DNA of 36,509 nucleotides from a virus. This document shows positions 29,164 to 36,509 of the stretch, piece by piece. The translations under genes and the position numbers were made by a program. The notes under the pieces were generated by a model. That model was given only the letters and a program-made list of their open reading frames with translations. It did no database searches and was not told the origin of the DNA. Position 1 is the first letter of the stretch, and every line of letters begins with the position of its first letter. The DNA lies in IMG/VR virus record IMGVR_UViG_3300046777_001790, positions 1-36,509 of that record. One strand, 5' to 3'.

Positions 29164-31197
29164 ATGTCTGATTTTTTTAGTTTTCATTTGTCTGAAGAGT
29201 TCGTAAATGAGTATAAAACAAAGGAACCACCATTCGGCTTTGCTGATGCAGGCGGTAATTCTTTAGGAGAGATTACTTTTATTAGAACCTACTCACGTAT
29301 GAAAGAGGATGGGACTAAGGAAAGATGGTATGAGGTTTGTCGTCGTGTAATCGAGGGTATGTATTCAGCACAAAAGAATCATGCTAAAGAAAACAGACTA
29401 CCTTGGAATGACTATAAGGCACAGTCATCAGCAAAAGAAGCGTTTGATAGATTATTTAATTTGAAGTGGACCCCACCAGGACGAGGCCTATGGTCTTTTG
29501 GAACAGCCTTGACTATGGAAAAGCATAACTCAGCAGCGCTACAAAATTGCGCTATGGTCTCTACAAAAGACATTGACCGTAATGATCCTGGAACATTATT
29601 TGGATGGGTCATGGATGCTTTAATGATGGGTGTTGGTGTAGGGTTTGACACAGTGGGAGCAGATAAGAAGTTGCCCATTTATAGCCCAACAGAGCCACCA
29701 CAGGTGTATGAAATACCAGATACTCGTGAAGGCTGGGTAGAGTCTGTTAGGTTGCTTATTAACTCATACCTAAAGCCTAACATGTATATCCAAGAGTTTA
29801 ACTATGACCTCATTAGGCCTTTAGGTGCCCCTATCAAGGGCTTTGGCGGTACAGCAAGCGGTCCTGCACCACTTATACAGTTGCACAAGCAGATCAAGGC
29901 TGTAATCGGCGGTAGAGCAGGAGAAACCCTTGACTCAAGAGCAATAGTAGATATTGTAAACCTAATTGGTACTTGCGTGGTATCAGGAAATGTTAGAAGA
30001 TCTGCAACACTTGCATTGGGTGGAGCAGAAGATCAAGACTTTATGAATTTGAAGAATGCTGAGGTTTTCCCAGATCGCAATTCATTTGATCCAGAAAAAC
30101 CAGGCTGGGCATGGATGTCTAATAACTCTATCTCAGCAGAGGTAGGAACAAAGTATGAAGATTATGTAGATCTTATTGTTGATAACGGAGAGCCAGGGTT
30201 TATCTGGCTTGATGTTGCCCGTAACTACGGCAGACTGAAGGATGCGCCAGATGGAAAAGACTATCGTGTGATGGGCTTTAATCCATGTGCTGAGCAGCCA
30301 TTGGAGTCATACGAACTTTGTACACTTGTAGAGGTGCACCTAAATCGTCATGAATCTAAGGAAGACTTCTTGCGTACCCTGAAGTTTGCATACTTGTACG
30401 GAAAAACTGTTACATTAATTCCAACACACTGGCAACAGACAAATGGAATTATGCAACGTAATCGTCGCATTGGTACATCACTTACAGGAATTGCATCATT
30501 CTCAGACAAGTTTGGTTTGCCTGTTGTGCGTGAATGGATGGACGAAGGATATAACACTATTCGCAAATATGATCATCAATATTCTGAATGGTTGTGTGTT
30601 CGTGATTCCATTAGAGTCACAACTGTTAAACCATCAGGGTCTGTATCAATTCTTTCTGGGGCAACTCCAGGAGTTCACTGGGCACCAGGCGGAAACTATT
30701 TCTTAAGAGCAATTCGCTTTGGAAATACTGATCCAATGATTCATTTGTTTAAGGCTGCGGGATATAAGATGGAGGCAGACTTAGTATCTGCAAATACAAC
30801 TGTTGTATATTTCCCAGTTCATTCAGGTCATTCAAGATCTGAAAAGGATGTAACATTATTTGAGAAGATTGCACTTGCAGCAACTGCTCAAAAGTACTGG
30901 TCAGATAATGGTGTTTCTGTAACACTTTCATTTGATAAGGAAACAGAGTCAAAACATATTGCACCTGCTCTTCACATGTATGAAGGACAACTGAAAGCAG
31001 TTTCTTTCTTGCCTATGGGAAATAAGGTTTATCCTCAACAGCCTTATACAGAGATTACTGAAGAAGAATATAATGAATATATTGGTAAGGTCAAAAAAAT
31101 TGATTGGTCTGCCATATATGATGGGGCTGAAAATCTAGAGGCACAGGGAGAAATGTACTGTACTACAGATGCCTGTGAGATAAAAATATCTTCGTAG
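29164..31197 (+). CDS. nrdJ: Adenosylcobalamin-dependent ribonucleotide reductase (class II, monomeric), 677 aa
   Basis: Reduces ribonucleotides to deoxyribonucleotides with a cobalamin-generated thiyl radical, feeding phage DNA synthesis and needing no oxygen. All five expected Cys are present: C129 (LQNCAM), the radical C375 with E377 in NPCAE, C386 (YELCTL), and the C-terminal pair C666-x4-C671 (CTTDAC) that re-reduces the site. The order and spacing match the Lactobacillus-type ribonucleoside-triphosphate reductase (C408/E410/C419 and C731/C736), although it is about 60 residues shorter. It has its own promoter and ribosome-binding site. Its location next to virion genes and not among replication genes is unusual. 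Confidence 0.95.
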   Translation: MSDFFSFHLSEEFVNEYKTKEPPFGFADAGGNSLGEITFIRTYSRMKEDGTKERWYEVCRRVIEGMYSAQKNHAKENRLPWNDYKAQSSAKEAFDRLFNLKWTPPGRGLWSFGTALTMEKHNSAALQNCAMVSTKDIDRNDPGTLFGWVMDALMMGVGVGFDTVGADKKLPIYSPTEPPQVYEIPDTREGWVESVRLLINSYLKPNMYIQEFNYDLIRPLGAPIKGFGGTASGPAPLIQLHKQIKAVIGGRAGETLDSRAIVDIVNLIGTCVVSGNVRRSATLALGGAEDQDFMNLKNAEVFPDRNSFDPEKPGWAWMSNNSISAEVGTKYEDYVDLIVDNGEPGFIWLDVARNYGRLKDAPDGKDYRVMGFNPCAEQPLESYELCTLVEVHLNRHESKEDFLRTLKFAYLYGKTVTLIPTHWQQTNGIMQRNRRIGTSLTGIASFSDKFGLPVVREWMDEGYNTIRKYDHQYSEWLCVRDSIRVTTVKPSGSVSILSGATPGVHWAPGGNYFLRAIRFGNTDPMIHLFKAAGYKMEADLVSANTTVVYFPVHSGHSRSEKDVTLFEKIALAATAQKYWSDNGVSVTLSFDKETESKHIAPALHMYEGQLKAVSFLPMGNKVYPQQPYTEITEEEYNEYIGKVKKIDWSAIYDGAENLEAQGEMYCTTDACEIKISS

Positions 31198-31202
31198 TAT
31201 GA

Positions 31203-31208
31203 TAAAAT
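31203..31208 (+). promoter_or_regulatory. -10 box, leaderless transcript
   Basis: TGATAAAAT (extended -10 form) ends 8 nt before ATG 31217; no ribosome-binding site lies between. Confidence 0.5.
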
Positions 31209-31216
31209 AGACTCAT

Positions 31217-34200
31217 ATGTCTAGCCCTTCTAATCTATATGCAGAAAAAATATTTGCGGAACATCCGCAGTTTCTTTGGGCTTTAGACGATAAGGCAGAC
31301 TATGTTTCTATCATTTCGGAACTACAAAGAGATACAGCCTCTTGGACTTTAGATAATTGTTCTTCAGAGATAACAGAGCAGTTTTTAGATGCTCCATTTC
31401 CAGATAGTGTAATTAATAAAGTCACTGCTTCTTCTTTAGGACAAGAAAGATTTTCTGTTACATTAGTAAGTCCAGAAATGGTTACTACAGAAGAACTTAG
31501 TGATGTATTAAAAACATTTTCTATAGGTTCTTATTTTTATACAGCAAGTCCATACGCTCTTGGTATTGAGATAGGATATAGGTACTATGATGATGTGCAA
31601 GAAGATTATCTTGATGTCTTAAAATCTTATGACGCATCACTTGCTGGCAGATGGTACTTTTTATCTGAAACCTTTGCACCAGAATCAAGCAGCAAGCCAT
31701 TAAAGTTAGTTATCAAGATAAACTTTTTAGGACAGTCATCAAATACATCAGATTATATTTTTTATATTAACGGAATCACTTTTGGACAATGGTCAGAAGA
31801 ATTTCAGTCTAACTCTCTTGGAGTTACAACACAAAGTCTACCATCAGAAATATCTCTTTCTACATCTAAAGTAATTGAGGCAAAGGCCTACGGATTATCA
31901 GATAATCCTGGGTATTACTTTGTAAATAAAAATTCTCTAATGGCCAAAAACTTTGGCATACCTATGGTTTTTGGATCACAGTCAATCACTAAACTTTATA
32001 GCAATGAGGGTAATCCATCTTTAATTATTCCTTCAGATGGAATGATGTCAGATGGCGGTAAGTATAAAGATTTCACCTTAGAGTTTTGGCTAAGAACAAA
32101 CAATTCATCAACAGAATCAAAAAGAATTGTAGGGCCAATATCATCAACCGACGGAATTTATTTAGATGGTCCATTCTTAATATTAAAGATTAATGACACC
32201 TACTCTTCCTATTATGTGGGTCATTGGGAAAGGCCAATGCTCATACATTGGAGATATTCTTCTAACTTATCAACCGTTCTTTTAAATGGAGAAGAAGTTC
32301 TTTCGGTTGAGATTAATGCAAATTCTATATCTCTACCAGACTCTTCTTATGAAGATGATTGGATTGGGTTCTATGCTCATGAAAATATAGAGCCAATTGA
32401 GATAGATTGCGTTGCACTATACACCTACTTAGTACCATTGCTTGTAGCAAAAAGAAGATTTATCTATGGTCAAGGGGTACAGTATCCAGAAAACCTAAAT
32501 GCAGCATATGGAGGAAACTCTGTAGTCTTTGATTATTCTTTTGCTGATTACACAAAGAATTATAATTACCCAGACCTCGGCTCTTGGTCACAAGGTTCAT
32601 TAGATAATCTTATTGTTGAAGAAAATTATTTAACCGTTCCAAACTTTGCATTGCCAGAAATTGTTGTAAACAGCACAACAAAGAATGAAACTGGAATGCT
32701 TTCAGACTGTAAGTTATTACAAAATGAAGATAATTTATTTATAAACCTAAGACCAAACTCTTCTTGGAACTCAGTAAACTCTTATTTATATTTTGATAAT
32801 TTTGCAATGTTTGGACAGAGGGCATACGCTATCTATGGCCTGTTCAAAAAAACATCTGCTAACACTGGCTCAAAAGTTTTAATAAGAATTGAAGACCAAA
32901 ACTTTAATTATTTATCAATAGAGTGTGTAGACAATAATATTAAGTATATCTTTAAGTATCAGGCAAACACAGAGGAGGTTTTATATGAAGCGTTGTCAGT
33001 TCCAAATAATGAAATCTTTGCTGTAGGAATTGAAATAGATAAATTTAGAGATTACTTCGGAAATAATATATTATCATTTTTTAATAATCAAGCGTCACTT
33101 AAGATGTATGTCGGCGGTACAAAAGAGTTTACAAAAACTTTCACTGGCAATATCTATAAGGTAGGTATATGCTCTGAAAAGAATGTTAAGAATATAGATA
33201 CCCTATTCAACGAAATAGGTGTTCCAAAAGACTATGAAAATATATTTAATCTGTATGGACCTTATGTCGACTATGATGGAGGAATTGCAGATCAAGATTT
33301 TTGGAATTATTATATAGGACAAACACAACTAAATGAAGACCAATATGATCAAACACCAGAGATCTTAGAAAATTTTTCATTCTCTCCATCATCATTTATT
33401 CCTTTTACATTGCAGGACCATACTCCAAGCCTGGGTATTTCACCAAAAAATTATTTTGATACTTTTTATTTAGATGTAGATGTAAAGGGATCTTGGAGAG
33501 ACTATATTCCACTATCCTACTTTGGTAAATATATAACTGATGAATCTGGAGATTCTAAGTTTGGATTAGATTTTATTCAGTTTAATATTAATTATCCAGC
33601 ACCAGCGAAGTTTAAAGAAACAGAAGTTATAGATCCAGATGGTTGGACTTATCAGGAACTAAGCACTCAGTATTCATATCCACAACAAAGAACCTATGAG
33701 TCGTTAGATAATTATTTATATACTGGCTATGTCGATTATCAAGATTTAGCAGAAAAGTCTGTAAAAACGTATTCTTATGACACAGCAGGAGCCACATTAA
33801 AGACTTATATCACTTTTGAATATTTAGAGACAGACGCAAATGCATCAGATGGTTTCTTTGTTAATACAGAAGATGTTCCTAAAAATGGAGTTATATCACC
33901 TGGAGATAATTGGGTAAACACTAAGTATGAAGTTGTAGATAATGTAGTCGTGTATCCACCAAAGAATGTTGACTTTAATGATTTAGCAATTGTGTTACAT
34001 CTTGAGTTTTATGTAGATGGAATAAGACATAAACCAATTAAGGTTAAAAGTTTACAACTAGCATCACAAGCATTTAATTATAATACTGTAAATAATATAG
34101 GTACAAGATTTGGAACAAGCGTTTATCCTTACCTAAACACAGGATATTATTATAATTATAAAGCAAAGAATCCGATGACAATATATAAGGGGTCATCTCC

Positions 34201-34954
34201 TTATTTGTATTTAACAAAATATTCTGGATTAGAATTAAGAGGAGATTACGATCCACTAATTAATCGTGGCGTTGCAATTCCAATAAATTCTAACCAGGCA
34301 GAAAATTATGAAGTTATGGCTATGCAATCTCTTGTTAGATTTAATAGAGATTTTTTCCCTTATGCACCAACACAAATTATGCAAATAAACTCTAAGGGCA
34401 AAACAATAAAATTATATATGGTTGCAAATCATCCTACTGGTAAAAGAGCAAAGATATATGCAATAGATGGAAACACTGGTGCCCTATATGATGGAATATC
34501 GTTTTATATTAATGGCAACATTGTAAAAGAACCTATACTTAATGTAAACGAATGGGCTATGCTTGGAGTAGGCTTCCCAGAAGTTTTAAACTTTAAATCG
34601 TACACTGGATCAATAATGATTAATGGCCCAATCATATTTGATAGTTTATCTTATTATCAAACAACAAGTCTGCAGGGTATTCAGACCGTGGCCAAGAGAC
34701 CTTGGGCAAGAGTAAAGTTTGCAGCCGATGGATTCTTTGATTGGGAGTATTGGAATAACTTTTATTTATGGCAGGGTGTCTTAGTTCAATCTTCTATCAG
34801 TTATTATGGAGTTAACCCCTCTGATCTTTATAAAGCCTACACTGGAACCAATAAGATAATAATTGACGATACTCGTCCACTTAGTTTTAAAAATTACGAG
34901 TATTCGGTATTTAAGGGTATAACCTGGCAATCTCAAGTGTCTGACGCAGTATAG
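31217..34954 (+). CDS. Large LamG-type tail protein, 1245 aa
   Basis: Starts at a leaderless promoter. The N-terminus (NLYAEKIFAEHPQFLWALDDKADY) is followed by beta-rich sequence throughout, without signal peptide or membrane helix. A segment at about residues 275-410 reads as a concanavalin/LamG jelly roll (DFTLEFWLRT...PFLILKIND...STVLLNGEEVLSVEIN). A second similar part (about residues 525-660) has YAIYGLFKKT...VLIRIEDQN...LKMYVGG. Phage proteins of this size and make-up are tail or baseplate components that bind host surface sugars. No catalytic motif is seen. It precedes the portal region, an unusual place for such a tail gene. Confidence 0.7.
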   Translation: MSSPSNLYAEKIFAEHPQFLWALDDKADYVSIISELQRDTASWTLDNCSSEITEQFLDAPFPDSVINKVTASSLGQERFSVTLVSPEMVTTEELSDVLKTFSIGSYFYTASPYALGIEIGYRYYDDVQEDYLDVLKSYDASLAGRWYFLSETFAPESSSKPLKLVIKINFLGQSSNTSDYIFYINGITFGQWSEEFQSNSLGVTTQSLPSEISLSTSKVIEAKAYGLSDNPGYYFVNKNSLMAKNFGIPMVFGSQSITKLYSNEGNPSLIIPSDGMMSDGGKYKDFTLEFWLRTNNSSTESKRIVGPISSTDGIYLDGPFLILKINDTYSSYYVGHWERPMLIHWRYSSNLSTVLLNGEEVLSVEINANSISLPDSSYEDDWIGFYAHENIEPIEIDCVALYTYLVPLLVAKRRFIYGQGVQYPENLNAAYGGNSVVFDYSFADYTKNYNYPDLGSWSQGSLDNLIVEENYLTVPNFALPEIVVNSTTKNETGMLSDCKLLQNEDNLFINLRPNSSWNSVNSYLYFDNFAMFGQRAYAIYGLFKKTSANTGSKVLIRIEDQNFNYLSIECVDNNIKYIFKYQANTEEVLYEALSVPNNEIFAVGIEIDKFRDYFGNNILSFFNNQASLKMYVGGTKEFTKTFTGNIYKVGICSEKNVKNIDTLFNEIGVPKDYENIFNLYGPYVDYDGGIADQDFWNYYIGQTQLNEDQYDQTPEILENFSFSPSSFIPFTLQDHTPSLGISPKNYFDTFYLDVDVKGSWRDYIPLSYFGKYITDESGDSKFGLDFIQFNINYPAPAKFKETEVIDPDGWTYQELSTQYSYPQQRTYESLDNYLYTGYVDYQDLAEKSVKTYSYDTAGATLKTYITFEYLETDANASDGFFVNTEDVPKNGVISPGDNWVNTKYEVVDNVVVYPPKNVDFNDLAIVLHLEFYVDGIRHKPIKVKSLQLASQAFNYNTVNNIGTRFGTSVYPYLNTGYYYNYKAKNPMTIYKGSSPYLYLTKYSGLELRGDYDPLINRGVAIPINSNQAENYEVMAMQSLVRFNRDFFPYAPTQIMQINSKGKTIKLYMVANHPTGKRAKIYAIDGNTGALYDGISFYINGNIVKEPILNVNEWAMLGVGFPEVLNFKSYTGSIMINGPIIFDSLSYYQTTSLQGIQTVAKRPWARVKFAADGFFDWEYWNNFYLWQGVLVQSSISYYGVNPSDLYKAYTGTNKIIIDDTRPLSFKNYEYSVFKGITWQSQVSDAV

Positions 34955-34959
34955 TATGG

Positions 34960-34965
34960 TATACT
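34960..34965 (+). promoter_or_regulatory. Extended -10 promoter, leaderless transcript
   Basis: ATGGTATACT, extended -10. It is 1 nt from ATG 34967, too close, but 7 nt from ATG 34973, which supports the latter as the start. Confidence 0.5.
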
Positions 34966-34972
34966 GATGGTT

Positions 34973-35377
34973 ATGAAAAACAAAAATCAGGCACCTTTTG
35001 GTAAAGATGGCAAGCCACGTATGCCTGGTCAAATAGGCGATACAAAAGTTACAATGATCGAAAAGAAATATGACTGGGGACTTTATGTATGGAAGAAATC
35101 AAATGGAAAATGGTTTACTGACGGCAACGGAAACATTCTGAACATACCTTCTATGAAGGGTGATATTTCAAAGATTGCAGAATTAAAAAAGGCAGCAGCA
35201 TATTATGGAGAGCCAGAAGGAGAACCACATTTCTTTCCTGGACTTGCAAGAGTAACAGACGAAGAATACTCTGAGCAAAAGCAAAGAATGATGGAAGGCT
35301 GGCTTCCAAACCTTAATGACCTTGGGTCAGTTTATGACGCACAGCAGACTATTAAAAAGTATGGAGCACAAGACTAA
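34973..35377 (+). CDS. Conserved hypothetical protein upstream of the portal, 134 aa
   Basis: ATG 34973 fits the leaderless promoter better than ATG 34967, two codons earlier. The protein is hydrophilic, with a basic start (KNKNQAPFGKDGKPRMPGQ), then YDWGLYVWKKSNGKWFTDGNGN, and a helical C-terminus ending AQQTIKKYGAQD. Its stop overlaps the portal start (TAATG), so the two are translated together and it may assist head assembly. I do not recognise a defined domain. Confidence 0.65.
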   Translation: MKNKNQAPFGKDGKPRMPGQIGDTKVTMIEKKYDWGLYVWKKSNGKWFTDGNGNILNIPSMKGDISKIAELKKAAAYYGEPEGEPHFFPGLARVTDEEYSEQKQRMMEGWLPNLNDLGSVYDAQQTIKKYGAQD

Positions 35378-36509
35378 TGTCAGAAGAACAAGAATTTATT
35401 ATTGGTGCCAAAATTGATAATCCAAGTGATATTCTTCAGCAATTTAAAGTAGAAGATCCTTTTAATAAGTCTTGGAATGAAGTCAAGAACTTGATGGGTC
35501 TTGATAATAACTTTAAGCGCAGAGCAAATAGATTAGCAGAAAAAGCAGTTGCTCCAGAAAATATGACGGGGTATTTAAATAATGCTAAAGCACAACCAAC
35601 AGGTGTAGACGGAGCACAGTCAAAAGAAATCAATCCTGGCTCTGTATATAGAAATGCATATGGTTTGTTCGATGTTATTACCCCACCTTGGAACCTTTAT
35701 GAGTTAGCAAACTATTACGATACATCATTTGCTAACCATGCTGCTATTGATGCTAAGGTTGAAAACATCGTAGGGCTTGGCTATGACTTTGAGGTTTCAT
35801 CTTCAACAATGCTACGTCTTGAATCAAATCAAGACAAAGAGCAGGTTTCAAGAGCAAGAAATCGTATCGAAAGAGCAAAGATTGAGTTACATAACTGGAT
35901 AGAGTCATTAAATGATAACGATTCATTTACAACCACTATGGTTAAAGTTTATACAGATATGCAGGCAACAGGAAATGGATATCTAGAAATTGGTAGAACT
36001 ACTCGTGGGGAGATTGGATATGTTGGACACATACCATCAACTACAATGCGTGTTCGCAGATTACGTGACGGATATGTTCAGATCATTGGTCAAAAGGTTG
36101 TTTACTTCCGTAATTTCGGTGCAAAGAATGCAAATCCAATAACAGCAGATTCAAGACCAAACGAGATTATTCACTTTAAGCAATACTCCCCATTAAATAC
36201 ATTCTATGGCGTTCCAGATATTTTGTCTGCAATAAACTCGCTTCACGGAGATCAGTTAGCCTCACAATACAACATCGATTATTTTAGCAACAAGGCTGTT
36301 CCTCGTTATGTTGTTACATTAAAGGGTGCACGTCTTTCTGCAGATGCAGAAGACAAGATGTTTAGATTCTTACAGACAAACCTAAAGGGACAGTCCCATA
36401 GAACTCTGTACATCCCACTTCCTGGTGATAGTGACACAAATAAGGTTGAGTTTAAGATGGATCCAATTGAGAACGGTGTTCAAGAAGGATCTTTTGAAAA
36501 GTATCGGAA
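35377..36509 (+). CDS. Phage portal protein, N-terminal 377 residues (cut by window edge)
   Basis: Portal proteins form the ring through which DNA enters and leaves the head. Typical sequence here is PWNLYELANYYDTSFANHAAIDAKVENIVGLGYDF, then IEIG/LEIGRTTRGEIGYVGHIP, and RPNEIIHFKQYSPLNTFYGVPDILSAINS, followed by NIDYFSNKAVPRYVV. The last two are strong marks of the PBSX/SPP1-type portal family in Gram-positive phages. The frame is still open at the right edge. It is coupled to the previous gene by TAATG. The capsid genes would be expected just beyond the window. Confidence 0.9.
   Translation, partial: MSEEQEFIIGAKIDNPSDILQQFKVEDPFNKSWNEVKNLMGLDNNFKRRANRLAEKAVAPENMTGYLNNAKAQPTGVDGAQSKEINPGSVYRNAYGLFDVITPPWNLYELANYYDTSFANHAAIDAKVENIVGLGYDFEVSSSTMLRLESNQDKEQVSRARNRIERAKIELHNWIESLNDNDSFTTTMVKVYTDMQATGNGYLEIGRTTRGEIGYVGHIPSTTMRVRRLRDGYVQIIGQKVVYFRNFGAKNANPITADSRPNEIIHFKQYSPLNTFYGVPDILSAINSLHGDQLASQYNIDYFSNKAVPRYVVTLKGARLSADAEDKMFRFLQTNLKGQSHRTLYIPLPGDSDTNKVEFKMDPIENGVQEGSFEKYR

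Noticed and set aside
1-36509. tRNA, rRNA, integrase, transposase or CRISPR-associated genes
   Set aside because: I saw no protein of these types and no convincing tRNA cloverleaf by eye. A tRNA scan was not possible, so a missed tRNA remains conceivable.

Overview
The window looks like part of the genome of a tailed double-stranded DNA phage (Caudoviricetes) with AT-rich DNA. It carries a portal gene that runs off the right edge, about a dozen fibre or adhesin genes, a large LamG-type tail protein, a secreted lytic transglycosylase and a monomeric B12-dependent ribonucleotide reductase. The host is inferred, not seen. A PASTA domain in one virion-type protein, the B12-dependent reductase and the many leaderless promoters (extended -10 box ending exactly 6 nt before ATG) fit an AT-rich actinobacterium, perhaps a freshwater one.

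Layout. (1) 1-1907: very small accessory genes, including two Cys-rich peptides with a CC-x2-C-T-C motif, then a glutathione-peroxidase-like protein closed by a terminator. (2) 1903-3291, minus strand: four accessory genes, including a zinc-ribbon protein and a possible DHH-type phosphoesterase. (3) 3325-3850: a small membrane/coiled-coil (holin-like) gene, a C-rich tract, and a promoter followed at once by a hairpin (ncRNA candidate). (4) 3851-11446: first adhesin array, with small 'GDT' beta-sandwich proteins, two collagen-like fibres, other tail proteins and a 504-aa PFFPP-repeat protein with an N-terminal PASTA domain. (5) 11524-12365: a second zinc-ribbon protein and the divergent secreted lytic enzyme. 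(6) 12473-20452: second adhesin array, ending in a second PFFPP protein with two fibronectin III domains. (7) 20543-29073: twelve tightly packed genes behind one good promoter. Eight are 2-oxoglutarate/Fe(II) dioxygenases with intact HxD...H...R/K sites; the others are two DUF6065-like proteins, a short-chain dehydrogenase and an FkbM-like methyltransferase. (8) 29164-36509: class II ribonucleotide reductase, giant LamG-type tail protein, a small conserved gene and the portal.

The most interesting hypothesis is that regions 4, 6 and 7 form one system. The phage encodes proline-rich fibrous proteins of two kinds (collagen Gly-X-Y and the unfamiliar PFFPP repeat with Cys-rich caps), and directly downstream a large family of prolyl-4-hydroxylase-like enzymes with a dehydrogenase and a methyltransferase. 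These could hydroxylate and further decorate the fibres. Alternatively they could alter surface sugars, a small metabolite or nucleic acid. The sequence shows the co-localisation and intact active sites, not the substrate.
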